Shown here one piece after another: positions 13,693 to 27,900 of a DNA stretch of 64,000 nucleotides (within the stretch, counting starts at the first letter, position 1; every line of letters begins with the position of its first letter). The notes under the pieces are model-generated. The model did no database searches. It saw nothing but the letters and a program-made list of their open reading frames with translations, and was not told where the DNA came from. Position numbers and translations under genes: made by a program. Source of the DNA: Gavia stellata (lineage: Eukaryota > Chordata > Aves > Gaviiformes > Gaviidae); contig NC_082610.1 of the NCBI RefSeq assembly GCF_030936135.1, forward strand, positions 20,842,428 to 20,906,427. Direction: 5' to 3'.

Positions 13693-16565
13693 AATTTAGA
13701 CAAGCCCCGAACGCTGACCCTCCACAAGGGCTATATGGCATCTCTGCACGCGAAAGCAAATCGAAAGACACTTAAATCAGCGCGGTCGTGGTTAGAGGGC
13801 CGGGTAAGCATGAAGTGTGAAATGCCCAAGGAACAGATCTGCATGCCACAACTCCTCATCCGAGCTAAAACAAAGATTTTGAAACCTCGCAACAGTCAGC
13901 TCCGTCCTTCCCTCCAGGCGACCCGGAGACAGCCTTCCCACCGCTGCACCCACGCTCGCAGACCTCGATTTCAGCGTTCCGCCACAGACGTGGCTGCTCC
14001 TCGCCTGCCAGGCTACCTGGGGCTGGAGGCTGCCAGCCGAGCGAAGCTCTCAGCCTGCTCAAAACCCAGCACATTTGCAAGCCACAAAATCAGATGGAGT
14101 CTTGAATTAGGCTGCCCGGCTTTCATCCAGCTCCTTCCAGAGTGGCTCCGCTACCGCCACTGGAGACAGGGTATCGCTTTGGACATAAGCAGTTCAGAAG
14201 CACTGTCGGTCCAACCCAGGACAGCGATTTTCACAGCATCTTCGCCAACAGATTACAATATATGCCCACATACTTGAAGCATAGTTCAACAATATCAGCA
14301 AAAATTCACTGATAGGAGAAATATTTTCCTACCAGAGCACTCAAAGCTCGAGGTGGACACCTCCCCCTCCAAACACTCACCCGCTGGAGTGAAACTCTCC
14401 TTGCTTTCACCCGAGGGTCAGAAGAAAAGCTGACCCAGGGATGCCCCAAGATTCCTGCCCGTTTCATAACAAGCCACTGTAAAAGGAAATTGAGCTGAAT
14501 ATTCACATGCTTAAGGCCATTTAAAGTAGAGACTGGCTTTTCTAATCTATCTGAGGGCAAGAGACAGAGAGGATGAGAAATACCTTTCGGAGAGAAAGCA
14601 CTAATAAGATAGGAGTTCCCCTGAAATAATTAGCAATATAAGAAAAAAAAAAAGAAAGAAAAAAAAAACCCAAACAACAGACAACAACCACCCACAAACT
14701 TTCCCTAAGGAAAAGCTTCAAACTTATGAAACCTCTATATCCACAGGGCATGGGGGGTAAGGCAAGCACGGAGCCGATCGCTGCAGCAACACTGGGACGC
14801 ATGCAAGATGTTCTGCATCCCACATGGACAGGGGATTTGCAAATAGGTTCGCAACGAGCAAGTCCCCAAGGAACCAGGGAAAAGTGAATAACTAAAACAA
14901 TCCTAATTTGCCAGCTGATACAGATGGTTTTTCAACAGCAAGATAATAACAGGTCTTAGGAAAACAAAAGCCTCCCGCCCCGGGAGAGAAGAGGGTTGTT
15001 TCGGCACTTAATTTTTCCCAGTCTTCTCAGGAAGCTCAGCAGGAAACGGCAGAGACTTCCCCCACTGCATAAATTCTTTTATTCTTTAAATTAGATTAAT
15101 TCCCGCTGGGAAGATTTACTGCTCTAAACAGTTGATGGGTGCTCTTACCTTGATTCTCATAGTGCTTCCACCCCAGTGACCGAAACAGCATTTAAAAGTT
15201 TCATCCCCAATTCTTTCACAAAGATATGGCTCTGTTACCTGTAGGCAACGTATACCCACTCGGACTGAAGGCAGAATACATCTAAAATCCTAGTGCTACT
15301 TACCCTCCTTCTTCTGGTTTCCAAACATTCAGAAAAAAATTGAAACTCAACAATTTCTCCTTGTTTTCTTAATGGAACTGCGACAAAGCTGCTGTGCAAT
15401 TGACTGCTATTGGCGGGGGTGGGGGGAAAAAGGAAGGATAAAGCAAATTGCAGGAGTTAACCTGCAGCAGCAAACAAATCATTTCTGTGCCCACGTGTGG
15501 AGCCAATCCTCATTTGTCAGAAGGATAAGTATCAAAGGCTTTGACCACAGTCATTCCCTCCCTGGTGTCATCCTCAGACGTCTGGTGTTCGCAGCATTAA
15601 CAGCTAACTGTAAGAACGATGCCTCTGTAAAAGGAGCGGTGGAAATGTCAGGGGAGATGCAAGAAGAAGAAGAAGAGATCTCTGCCCCTCTGGCGGGTAG
15701 TTGTTCATGGAAGAAGCCAGTTTAAGACCCAGAATGGTTAGAAGCAGTTGGTGAAAGCAATGAGGCATATGAAGAGTTTGTCCCTGGAGCAGCAGCTGGG
15801 GAGGAGAGGAGGAGGCAGCTGCAGCACCCCATCCCATCCCACACACCACCCTATTCGTCTCAGGGCACCCGACAAGAGTGCTCCAACACGGGGATGATAG
15901 CACCTGCACCATCACAAAGCTCGACCCTCGGCGAGAGCCTCGAGCGGCCCCAAGCGCGGGCGCAAGAGCACAGCGCGATGCACTACATGGATGCACTCTT
16001 CCCACGGGTGCTGCGGTTAAGGCAATTTGGTGAACTCGCTGCTCAGGGTCAGACCAAAAGGTTGGCTACCTCGCCCTCCAGACCCTGAACAGCAGCTCCC
16101 TTCCATCTGCTGCCGGCTCACCTCCGTGGCAGCCGGCGCGAGGGAAAACAAGAGCAACCCAGACTGAATTATCCACCGCAGCAAACACGCCATTCTCAAC
16201 TTGCATTACCCACCCTTACGCTCTCACAACAGCATCTCAAGTTATTTTTTTCAAGTCAGCATTTAGCTTTTTTACTAGCTAATACGACATTTCCTCTCCC
16301 TTCCCCCAGCCCGAGTATTTGGTGAAATCACTTCTGCAAATTGCGCTGCAAATGCTGAACTTTTGCCAGTTAGACAGGGAAAGCCTGGACTAAAAATAAA
16401 CCACGTTTCAGAAAATAGATCCCTTCCCAGTAAGCTGAAGTAGTGGATAATGCATGCAAGCAGACCTGCCAGGAGAACACAACCTCCAGATTTGCATGAG
16501 AATCTCATCAAGCTCACTAGATAGACAGCTGCAACTACTGTGACTTGCCCCATCTTAAAAAAAAA

Positions 16566-16583
16566 GGGGGGGGGGGGGGGGGG
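16566..16583 (+). repeat. Homopolymer of 18 G after an A run
   Basis: An A run of about 9 bases is followed by 18 consecutive G residues. The exact length is uncertain in any assembly because such runs slip during both sequencing and replication. It is G-quadruplex prone. Confidence 0.85.
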
Positions 16584-16610
16584 AAGGAGAGAGGTAGGGT
16601 TGAGGGTGCT

Positions 16611-16690
16611 AGGGGAAATCAAGTTTCCACCTCTTTTGGCAGGAAGAAAAAGGGGAAATCAAGTTTCCACCTCTTTTGGCAGGAAGAAAA
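16611..16690. repeat. Perfect 2 x 40-bp tandem duplication
   Basis: The 40-base unit starting AGGGGAAATCAAGTTTCCAC at 16611-16650 is repeated without a mismatch at 16651-16690. The identity suggests a recent duplication, directly downstream of the poly-G run. Confidence 0.92.
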
Positions 16691-17358
16691 GTGCCACCAC
16701 CACCACCTGCCTGCATCCCCTGTGAGCCGAGCTGCTCATAACCCATATGGGAGGAAGAGGATGACACACCGCTCCCTACACGGCCACTACAGGAGGCGAA
16801 ACCCTACTACAGGAAATTTGCTGCAATTCAGGCATGCAAGAGAACGACTTGGGCTTTTGCCACCTGAGTCACCAGGAGTCTGGAGCACTGACTCAGTGCT
16901 GGCTCCCTCCGACTCAGACACACCTGCGAGCTTCCTAGCAAACAGAGGCACTCCTACCTTCCCTGTTCCCCTTCTCATTACAGTTCTCCCTTTAAAAAGA
17001 GGCCTTTTACGCTAGAAAATTTAAATACAACAAGAAGGCCAGCATGAGAAGCACAGGCAGTGTTCTACTAAACCAGCTCTGCTTTAAGCTCCGAAGTGGA
17101 GAGCACGTCTGCTTGCACGGTGCAACAAACCCCGGGAAATACAGGGGAACGAGGTGGAAACAGCTCCGCCCCGACTCCTACTCCTCCAGCGCGTTCACAG
17201 CACCGCCCAGACAGTCCTGGATGAACCAGGTTTTCAAGAAAGATCGCTTTCCATAATGAATCCACTTCACTTTTTTAGGGATCAAGAAAGCTTCATGCAG
17301 CGAGTTACGGTTATGTCCTCCCTACAATCAAATGGGCCATTCAAACGGACCTATCCTG

Positions 17359-17745
17359 CGAGTTGGGGTTGGTCAGCCAGGAGAAGAGAAGGCTCCAGGA
17401 GACCTTCTAGCAGCCTGCCAGTACCTGAAGGGGCCTCCAAGGAAGCTGGAGAGGGACTTTTTACAAGGGCATATGGCGATAGGCCAAGGGGTAATGGCTT
17501 TAAACTGAAAGAGGGGAGATTTAAATTAGAAATTAGGAAAAAATTCTTCACCATGAGGGTGCTGAGGCACTGGAAGAGGTTGCCCAGAGAAGCTGTGGAT
17601 GCCCCAACCCTGGCAGTGTTCAAGGCCAGGTTGGACGGGGCTTTGAGCAACCTGCTCTAGTGGAAGGTGTCCCTGCCCGTGGCAGCGGGGAGTTGGAACC
17701 AGATGATCTTTAAGGTCCCTTCCAACCCAAACCATTCTATGATTC
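17359..17745 (+). mobile_element. CR1 LINE fragment, plus orientation, other subfamily
   Basis: This is a CR1 3' end with protein blocks such as GNGFKL, GRFKLEIRKKFF and [11 protein letters not shown], then a tail ending ACCATTCTATGATTC. It differs from the 12.8-kb copy by internal changes and by its ATTCTATGATTC-type tail, so it belongs to a different CR1 subfamily. It is 5'-truncated and non-functional. Confidence 0.9.
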
Positions 17746-20700
17746 AGACAGGCCAAATGCAAGGCAATGCCATTTTAGAATGAGATCCATCAGGGGTGGA
17801 CATTTGCAGGAGATTCTTTTGCTCTGTAAGCTCTTATGGCAAGCTGAAGACCAGAGCTCGGCATGCCAGGCCAAGCCCTCCTTGTTCACTGACGCTCCCA
17901 CAGTGGCATCCATTTACCCGCTTCTCAGACCTCCCCTGAGCAACCACAAATGGCAAAAATATTCCACTCCAGTTCCAGCGGTTGCACACACACCTCTGGT
18001 CAGCTGGGAACATCATTCCAGTTAATAAAAAAGTAGCCCGCAATCCAGCCCTGTATTTTCTCCTCCTCAAAGTAACGCAGGAGTTGAAATCGAGGTGCAA
18101 GCGAACCTGCTGGTAGCACAGCGAGGGGCATCACTGAAAGCATGCTTGGCATCTCATTCACTATAATCGACTCGAGCAATCCACTTACAATGCCAAACAG
18201 TTGCAGAGAGCGCAGATGAGATTTTTCATTTGAGTGCTGATGCCTTAAAGCAATAAATACATCAAATAACTCAGGTAAAAGAGTGCACCAGGCACCACAG
18301 CAGAGGCACTACTCCATTGCTTCTCATAGCTATCAGTGGCAGAGCAGTAGTTATCCAGGGAGGAATAAGCTGCTACAGGCTGTTCGCGTTGCCGTACATT
18401 AAGAAAACAGCAGCAGATTTGTTCACGGTTGGATACCAACATGAAAACAGCTTCCTGTCCCCCCGACTCGGGATGGCAGGCAGACGCACACTACGGAGGA
18501 GCTACCCAAGGCCAGCAAAGCAGGAGGGCGCAGCAGCAGCATGTGCAGTGGCGAGCTTGACCGGGATTCCCCAGCTGGAGCTACGGGAAGGAAAAGGCTG
18601 CGCCTGCATTAGCAAGAGGCATGGCCTCCCAGGAGCCGCTGTCTGCAGTGACGCTGTCTTTTCCAATGCTTTCCTCAGAGGGCTGTCAGCAAGGCTAAGT
18701 GCAAACCTTACCTTCTGCCTGGGTGTTTTCACAATGCATCTAGATGGAAAAAAGACCTATTCACTGCAGAGCAGTCTCTCCCGCAGTATCTGTCAATCCG
18801 CACCCAGGAGGCAAACCTGGCACACGTTTCACTCTTGGACACATAGAGACCCTCTCCCTCTCGCCAGAAGCACGGCAAACATACCTGGTCAGAGCATCAG
18901 CTTCTCTTAAGGCACCGACAAGGAGCCAGAACGCGATCCCCATCGGCATACAGGAACTGGCAAATCCTGTAAGCATTAGAGAGAATAGTAATTAGTGACA
19001 TTAATAAGAACTGGCTGGTGAAAGGGAAGGATGCCAAGGCAACCTCACGAGAGATGGGTGGTGTTAGATCCCTGCCCTGAACACCCTCCTGCCCAGCCCT
19101 GCACCACAGTGGAGGCAGCCGGCACGAGGCTGTCAGGGGACTTCTCCGAGATCACGGAAGGAAGCCAAGGTGAAAGGCAAGACGATGAGTCCCAAACCAA
19201 GGCTGTTCATCCAGCAAAGCCTCCTCAACAGTCAATGCACTGAAGTTAATGTGTAAGCAGAGGGGCAGAAGAGAGGCTGATAAATGGGACGGAAAGGGTC
19301 ACCTGCATAACCCCACTACTCCTCTCCCTGAGATGCTGCTGAAGACCTCCTGCTCCACAGCAGTTGTGCAATTTCTTCTCATTTCCAGCCCAGATGAATC
19401 CCACCTGATGTCAAAGCCAGGCTACTTCCATTTTTTCATTATTGTTATTATTGATTAATCCTTATGGTTTCATAATATAAATGGTTTTATATTTCCCACT
19501 GATTGCTTTATAAAGCTTTTGTACATTCGTCACACAAAAGATGTCTAGCAGCACCGAGCAAAAGCTGTGACAGAAGTCGTCTCCGCGGGCTGCAGCAAGA
19601 CCTCGCTGCAGGCATGCGAAGTGCCCGCTGCATGCCAAAGAAGAGGTATCAGAAAAAAAGATGTTCTATTGGAAACAGTTCTAAGCAGCTGTAAGGAGAC
19701 GTTTTTTCTGATGATACCACTGAATCAAAGGTCACCGCATCTAACATGGTTTTACTTTTCCTGTTCTGTTCATGCAGTGGTTCGGGGACAGCAACGAACA
19801 CGGTGGATGAGCAACCATCCTCAAGCACATTGTAACACAGAGAGAGGATTTGGAAGCGGGGGGAGGTAAGGAAACAGGGTGGGACAACTTCTCCAGTTGA
19901 AGCACCAAACCGGCAAGGGGAAGGTACAGGATCAGCCCGACAACATCTCACGTATTTCCTGCCAACTGGACCTTGTTATGAACTGCGAGAAAACTTACTC
20001 ATGTAACACGTTGGTTTACCTTGGACCGAGAAAAGGAGACTTGCTTGTTTTCCCTAGTCTCTCTGGGTGACTCACAGACATCAGCCATTGCCAGCCGGTG
20101 TTTAAAGAACTGAGAAAAACCCGGAATCTATTCAGCCCCCCATTCCCCCTTTCCCATTACGGAAGGGCTGAAGGCATTTCTAAGGACAAAAACGATGCTG
20201 AAGATGACAAGACCACAGCCCAGACCTTGGACTCCAGCCTCAAGCACAGCTTTTCCATCACCATGTGTAATTGCTCTCCCTGTTGCTTTACATTACCATT
20301 CTAGCCAAAACACAAGAGTTATTTACTTGTGTTACACACCTCCAGGAGGGTCTTCTGTTTTTCTTTTGAAGTCATTAACTGAACACCATTCTGCAGGGGA
20401 ACATGAAGTCTCCACAAAGACAGAAATAACACGACAAATCCAACCTGGCCAATAATCTTCAGTGGCAGCTTACTTATAAAAGTACGGAAAGACAACTGTC
20501 CTCCCCAGCAAGCAAATTCGTACCTCAGATTCACGTGGCTTACGTCTAAAGGGCCTGCATTAGCTTTGTAGGACTTCATCCGCATTGGCATCGACCCACT
20601 CCCGCACCAGGGCTCAGCACATGGGGGAGAGCAGCACGGCTGCCGTGCAGACCACCTTTTCTCCCTTCCTCCTCCGGCTCCTTTTTCCTCTAACAACTTT

Positions 20701-21120
20701 CTCAATGCGATTGCTACAATTAGACAACATTGCAGAAACATCACCGGCAAAGTTCCAAGTCCTCGTTCAAACTCCTCGCCTCCTGGTACTGCTGAGTGAG
20801 GCAAACAGAGATGCTTGTAGTTCTCTAAGTGCGACTGGCTGCTGGAGTTAATCAAAGCCATATGAAGGTGGCCTGGCCTGCCTTCCCAAAGCAACCACAG
20901 CTCTCAGACAAAGCATTTTATCCCGCAGCAGCCAGATATACTGGAAACACAGCTAAGTACCAGGGAATCAGCCCCCACCCCGCCCCATTCCCAAACTCCC
21001 TTCTCGCAGTGCCCAGTGGCATCACTCACCCCAGGGCTGCTCCTCCCTGGAGACACGACCGTGCTGTGGGCAATGCAGAGCATGGATGACACATTCATGC
21101 CAGCAAAGCTCCTCTGCTGC
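17746..21120. other. Non-coding stretch
   Basis: No exon is recognised. The open frames (up to about 197 codons near 18.3-18.9 kb and 191 codons near 20.3-20.9 kb on the minus strand) carry no known motif and overlap frames on the other strand. Confidence 0.45.
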
Positions 21121-21280
21121 CTCAGGTTGCCCAAAGCCCCGTCCAACCAGACCCTGAACGCTTCCAATGATGGGGCATCCACAACGTCTCTGGGCAACCT
21201 GTTCCAGTGCGTCACCACCCTCATCGTAGAAAATTTCTCCCTTATATTCAATCTAATATTCTCCTTGATATATTCAGCAG
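21121..21280 (-). mobile_element. CR1 LINE internal fragment, minus orientation
   Basis: Read on the minus strand, this shows the CR1 blocks HWNRLPRDVVDAPS and F-VWLDGALGNL, corresponding to the end of the CR1 second open frame. The usual 3' tail expected on the left side is absent, so the copy is cut at both ends. Boundaries are approximate. Confidence 0.8.
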
Positions 21281-24200
21281 AAGATTTTATTTAAAAGCTG
21301 TGGTCAAAGTCCTCCCGGAGGGATACATCCCCTGGGTTAACAGGGAAGCTGACCATTTTTAGCACGTACATGAAGCCATCAAGTCAGCAGTGCACCTCAA
21401 AGGACTCTACCAACACTGTAGCCTCCCAAAAATATTAACACGCTTTGCAATCCTTACCCCTCCTTTACAGGGAGGGAAACTGGGGTAGAAGCAGGACATG
21501 CTCTACCTGGGGCTACACGGCTGTCCTTCAGCAAGCCGTGCCCACTCCCACATGCTCATCAGCTTAACTGATCCAAAACTTATCCTCTGCTGCCAAAACA
21601 GACGGTCGTGCCTTTTCCCTCCTCCCCCTTCTCCACATCCCAGTCATCTCCACGCTTGTGGTAGCGGCCATCGTTTGCTTGATCCAACTGGAAGCCATCC
21701 CAGAAAAAAAGAAAATAAAGGGGAAGGATTTCTGGCAGGAGAACAGCCTGAGATCAGCTAAAGCTGATGGGAAGCACGACCTCAGGAGGATGGCACGGTG
21801 GTACATCTGGAAACCTAGATGAGGCTTTCAAGCTACAGTGCTTCAACCCATCATAGCTTTGTCTTTGCACAGGGGTAAGTCACTTAAAAACCACTTTACC
21901 GGCTCCGTTCACTGCTGACCGTGCCCAGCCACTCACTTTTCTAAAGACCCATCCAAAACAGCCTGGTGAAGTGCTGCACGAGGTCTCCAAACCAGGCTGA
22001 TGCGCCCAAACAGCAACACACCACAAGCTACGCAAGCCTCGCAGCTGACCAAGGAATAGCAGTAAAACAAAACTTCTCCAAGAGGTTTGGGGATTTTTTT
22101 TTTTTTTTTTTGGTGGGGGGGTGTATTTTGCCATAGCTGAAGGATGTTCTCAAATGGTTTTCAGGAGAAGAGGAGCAAGGACAAGCATATGCGAAGGATC
22201 TAGCAAAAGCTCTTCAGCAAAGCAGACGGCAGGATGCTGAAAATAAATACACAAAGCCCTTTGCAGCTCTAAAGTTCAAATCCATCTGGACGTTTCCAAG
22301 GCTGTCACGACAGCCCATAGAAAGGATTTTCCAATTCCTTGCAGAGAAACCCTGGAAAATAAGGACGGAAAAACAGAAGTACGGGCTCAAACTCTAAGCC
22401 AGCCGTTCATCCTGAGATGTGACCTCCTTCAACACCACCGGGAGCACGGAGGGAGAGTGCGGCACAGCCCCGCGTGGTCCCCACAGGCTGGCTTGTCCCC
22501 AGCATGGGGTGGCCCGAGCCCCCTCCACCTCCATCCCGCTTCTCCCCCGGCACAGGGGTGGATGGAGGGGTCCCGATGGACCCAGGTGCAGCTCAGGGTG
22601 CCAGAGGAGCTGCCGGCACAAGCCTTCACAGCCCGGCCAGCCACCTCACCTCCAAAGCCAGCAAGAGCGCAATCCCCACCTAAAAACGTACGTGCCATGA
22701 CGGTGGGCTGAGTGGAGGGAGCTGATGCACCGGCGTCCCCACCGTCCAAACATCTCGGCAGCAGTCCGCCGGAGCTCCTCCACCCCTAGCTCCTTACAGA
22801 GGGGAAGGAGACAGAGCTAACCCTCTCTTGTTTTTCTAAGTTTAAGCAGCATTAGTCACAGGGCTCCTGACAAAGTGCCCCGGGGCCCCTGGGCAAGCCT
22901 TGCCTGCAATCGCTGCCGTGCTCGCACCCAAACCACCAACTCCGCCAGCTCTTGACACGAACAGACGAGCAGAGTTGAAACGCTCAAATTCAAGGCTCCT
23001 TTAAACACCCTTCACAGAAATACCCAGAGCTGCTCCTCCTCTTAATGAAGCTTTTTTTCCCCCACCAGAAAAAGCACAAAGCTACTCAAAGTGAGTTTCC
23101 ATGGCATTAAAATCAATTAACCAGCTACGCATCTCCAACTGCCCTGTTCTCAGTTTTCCTGATAACCGTTACCACGCAGAGCACATGCACACCCCAGAAA
23201 TATCCCTAAGCATCCTTAAGAAAATCATGGACTTTATTACAAAGCTCAAGGTTTCACCTCTGCAGAAATTCATCTTGTCTTAGTTTCACAGAAAAAAACC
23301 CAAACAAACCACAACGGATTAATTCAGGCCAATTTTTACAGAGCAGAGTTTTCAAAGTCAGCTGCAACTAGCTGTAACCACAGAGCTGATGCTAGGCAGG
23401 ACACAAGAGCCATCACACGTGCGACATTTATGCCGGGGACCTTTCAGTTACCTGCGTGCTACCTCCCGCCTGCGCAGACTTGGGGCAGAGCACAGGCTCC
23501 TCGGCTTGCAGGAAAAAAAGCAGCTCATTGCACTCACCGGGACGCAAGCGACCACTGCTAACACACGGAAGCAATGCCCACGCCTGGCTCAAAAGACAAG
23601 TTGCCAAAGCAATCAAGCCAGCTCTTCGGCTGCACCTCCCCAGAGGTCTCCTGGCCCGTGCCACGGCTCTGCTTTCCCCGCCGGCTTTGCAGCACCAGAA
23701 GGAATCACTCTGCAATACAGCTTCACAGGCAGACGTCTGCAGCGGGAGCAGCCCCTGGTGCACAGCCTCTTTTGCTCATTTCTTAATATAATTTCTCGAA
23801 ATAAAACAAGAGCAGCTAAATTCATGTTCTGTCAGCTCAAGCGGGATACCGGCTAACCCAATCTTTTCATTTCAAAGCCTGCCACTTCCAGCAGTCAGAA
23901 TATGGACTAGCAGCACTGAGCCACAAACTAAAGACCAGGGATGCGTTTCCCAGCCAAGGGCTGGAGGGGCAATCGCCCCTCCTGCCCAGTCACTCTGGGG
24001 ACAGACCTCTCTGTCCATCCAGCTGCCCCCACGCCGGATCCGGCACCCTGCAGGAGATAACTGCTTAATCCCCCAAGGACTGAACGGCTTTGACACGCCA
24101 CACGCAGAGGTCAGTGGATATCCAGCCAGCATCCATGCCCAAGGCAGGAAAGCGCTAAGGGAAGAGATCCCTGTAAAATCCCAGCAGATGACTTGGAAAA

Positions 24201-24660
24201 CCGTTTCCTTCAACACACAGGGGGCTGACAACAGTCCACCACTGCCAACGGGGGGCAGAGACCCCCCTGTCTCCCTCCTGTTCCCTCCAGTCTGTGCTGG
24301 AGGGAAAAGCTCTGGCTGCCACCGAGCCTCTGCCCACCAGCGGGCCGAGGGCTGGCACACGAGAGGGCAGGACAACGACAATTTCCATCCGGACCCTCGA
24401 ACGTTAAAAGCACGGTGAGGGCAACGCTGCAGGAAAGAAAGCTCCCTGCGCTCTCACTGCTCTGCAAAAGGCCAGAATAAACGAGGGGATTTACACACCG
24501 AGCCCGAAAGCAACACACATGCTTGCTGAGCCGAGCCTGACCCTTGTCTCGACGCGTGCACCGCGCAATTTTTTCCACGGAAACCAGATTACAGCACCCC
24601 ACTTTAAAAGGCAGCTAATCACATTTTAAACATGTCAGCTGGAAACAAGTTCAACCCCTT
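21281..24660. other. Non-coding stretch
   Basis: No exon is recognised. The stretch contains a T run near 22.10 kb followed by a G run. Open frames up to about 169 codons (23.9-24.4 kb, minus) look like chance frames in GC-rich sequence. Confidence 0.45.
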
Positions 24661-24943
24661 AGAATCACAGAATCATTTAGATTGGAAAAGACCTTTAAGA
24701 TCATCAAGTCCAACCATCGACCCAACCCCACCATGCCCACTCAACCATGTCCCGCAGTACCACGTCCACACGTTCCTTGAACACCTCCAGGGATGGTGAC
24801 GCCACCACCTCCCTGGGCAGCCTCTTCCAATGCTTCACCACTCTCTCAGGAAAGAAATTTTTCCTAATATCCAGTCTAAACCTCCCCTGACGCAATTTGT
24901 GGCCATTTCCTCTTGTCCTATCACTTGTCACTTGGGAGAAGGC
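24661..24943 (-). mobile_element. CR1 LINE fragment, minus orientation, with 3' tail
   Basis: On the plus strand it begins with the reverse complement of the CR1 tail (AGAATCACAGAATCATTTAG) and continues through the standard 3' untranslated region into the end of the second open frame (blocks [10 protein letters not shown] and [12 protein letters not shown] on the minus strand). It is 5'-truncated near 24943. The next few hundred bases may contain a second, more diverged CR1 piece around 25.1 kb. Confidence 0.92.
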
Positions 24944-27900
24944 CTTCCGAAGCTTACTGGTTTTCTCAGATATATGTTATATATCACACCCCCCTCCCAG
25001 CTTCCCACTCCAATTCAACTTCAAATTCCACCTGCTGTATGTCACGGCGTCTTTCTCTTGCAGTATGGGAGACCCTGAGCAGCCTCCCGCCAGATCTCTA
25101 CACCACACAGAGGTACCAAAGCACAGCCATCAGGTCACCCCTCAAATGCCCCAAAGCTGAGCAGACGCAGCGTCAGAAGGTCTCCAGCCTCAAAAACTTG
25201 GAGAGGACCCAGGGGAGCTGATTCCCTGACACCGCAACATGAATTACCGCCAAGTCAAGCTGCTCGTGGCTTTTCAACAGGCGTCTTGACAGAGCCCAGC
25301 ACTGAGGCAACATCGCTCACCAAACATCGTGCTGTTCCAGGTATCTCTAGCACTGCTCAACATCCTCAGTTCATGACCTGCAGAGCCTGCCATGGGATTT
25401 ACACCATAAGCTCAAGACAGTCAGAAGGACAATGTTATCAGGCTCTATTTGCTCAGCCTCTAGACATCTAGAGCAACCAGGCTTAGAGTCTCCAGGAGGC
25501 CAAGAGATGGTCCTACCAGCCCCTTCTCTAGTCAGCGGCATGGTGGGTGTCAGTCCACAGCAGCTCAGGCCGTTCCTCCACAGCTGTGCTGGTACAGCTG
25601 CCTGGTCAGCTATGCAGCAAACCAGACAGGGATGCAGATGTGGCTCAAAAATTCTTAGGTAAAGAACAAATTCAGTGCTGGGCCACCCAAACCGTTGTAC
25701 GGAGGCAGCAAGAAGGTGGCTCAACCATGCACCTCGGCCAGAAGAGCCATCAAGCAAATCGATGCTTTGCAGATCAGATACAGGTTTCCCTGGGAAATTC
25801 ACGCAGCAAGTCAGGGAGCGAAGAAAATAGTGATGCTTTGAAACAATTTCAGTGACTTTATCTAGTCAGGATCGTAATTGGCAGCAATAGCACACACAAC
25901 AATCCTGAGCCACTTTATTACCACCCAGAGGAAACAAACATATTACGTCCTCCCTGATAAGTCCCCCCCATTCAGACAACGACGCTCTCACGACCAGTTT
26001 TGACTCACGGACCTGAGTGGGGAGGGAAGAGAGAAACAGGAAGAACAAGACACCAGATACACAACATTTTTGGAGAAGCTGTATTTCTAAACATGCAGGT
26101 CATTTTCTTACCTGCTCCCTCCTTGTCTACTCTGTATTGACATGTTTGACAAGACACACTATTCACTGTCGGTGCAACTTTGCTCCGCTCAAGCCCAAAT
26201 CAGATGCCAGAGCTGGGAAAGAAGGAAAGGAGACACTCAAAAATTTTATCTTGGGAAGAGAAAACCAGGCTACTGAACCAAAACTTGAGTAGTTGATGCA
26301 AATGGGGGAAACCTTAAAAATAAAACCAAGCAATCGCACTAGCTCAGACTGACACCTGCATCCCCCCAACATCCTGCTACCGCAGCAGTGAGAAGCAGAC
26401 GCAGCTCTCGCACGCTTGGTCGAGGCAACTGCCGGATGGGTTTCCACAGCACAACCTCCCCGTGCCCGGCAGGCTGCGGCTTTAGCAGCCGGGAAAAGGC
26501 ATGCAAAGTGTGACCCTCGCCGATTAGGGAACAGAACCGAAGGGAAGGGGAGGCAGGAGATTTAAAAACCTCGAGCCAAGCGGCGAGTCTCAATGAGATC
26601 CCGCTGATTTCTGGTGAGCGAGCTGGCCCAAAGCGTGCGCGTAAAGAAGCCAGGCACATCCGCACAGCTACTGCGGAGAAAAGCAGGAGACGGTGAGCAG
26701 GTTGCGGACTTGGACGGACGTCCCAGCTGCTCCTAGGTCACCGGCAAAACGTGCGCCCCACTTTGCTGAACACGCAAATCTCCCCCACACCTCTCACCGC
26801 AGAAGAGGCCTTGGCAAGCTGCTGAATACACCAACGAACAAGCATTTCTGAGAAAGCTGGCTTTAATTCTGCTGTCAGGATGCCAGCAGGGCCCCAAGTC
26901 CTAAGGAGATCAGATTTGTACTGACGGGCACTGGGGCAAAGCTGGCGTGATGGGGGCACGCGGGGGGCTGAGCATCCCCAGCGCCTGCTTCCTCTTCACA
27001 GACCTTTTTCTCCCCCCCTTGGACTGATGGCAAGTAGTTTCCCACAAGGAAAATCCTGCACTGAGCTCCAAAAGCTGGGGGCAAGCACCTCATTTGCTTG
27101 AATTTTGGGGTACCACAGCACCGGGGTTCATCAGCACTGTGAGCCCCCACCCTGCCGGACACTGCTCGGCAGCCGCCTGCGGCACGGGAAGCTCCCAAGC
27201 ATAAAGCTGAATGGTGCTGGCTCCTGTGTTTGATTTCCAGGATCTGAGCCACAAGGAGAGCTAAAAATATCCCAATTAACCATTCCTTTTCAACACCAGA
27301 CTCACTGCTGGTGCCACGAGGGTATTATACAACTGCAAACAGGAAGATGTGGTCTGGAAAAAAAAAAAAAAAAAGAAATCTAACTGGGAAAACAGCTGGC
27401 CAGGACAGTAATCTCTGAATTCAAGCGTGGACCACACCGCCCAAAAATGTGGAGGAGCTCGTGCTACTTGCAATTGTGGTGGCTAGCTCTGATGTGCTTG
27501 CAAGCTTTCTGGTGCGATATACACAGGGTGTCATTTTTGCTCTGCATTGATTATACACAGAGAGCTCGTTCTGGCTATATCCCATGCCAGCTCTCTCCCG
27601 GATCGGCTGGCTGCTTAGCTCTGCGTCATCCTGCATGCCAGGAGTTAAGCAGAAAACTTTTATTCCTGGTAAAACCCAATTGCAAAGAGACAGCTAGGCT
27701 CCGGAGCCAAGGATTTCTTCCCATGCGGATTTAACAGCAATTTTTTTTTTTATCACTGCCTGATCTTTATGCTGACATCTAGACTTTAAACGTCGTCTGT
27801 GGGTAATGCAGGGGTACATTACTCACAGTGGCACGCCCGGGAGAACCAGCAAATCCTCTCCGTTTGAGCCCTGAGCGTCGGCTTTACCCTGGAATTACAT

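Larger units (their letters stand above)
13477..17358. other. Non-coding stretch
   Basis: No recognisable exon lies here. The stretch contains a perfect 11-bp-arm inverted repeat at 13666, A-rich runs near 14.64-14.68 kb, an 18-base G run at 16566 and a 40-bp perfect tandem duplication at 16611. The longest frame (about 180 codons near 13.7-14.3 kb on the plus strand) shows no domain and no convincing splice context. Confidence 0.5.

Noticed and set aside
13735-14277. 180-codon plus-strand frame
   Set aside because: No domain, no bias suggestive of coding sequence, overlapped by a minus-strand frame, and no paired splice sites identified.
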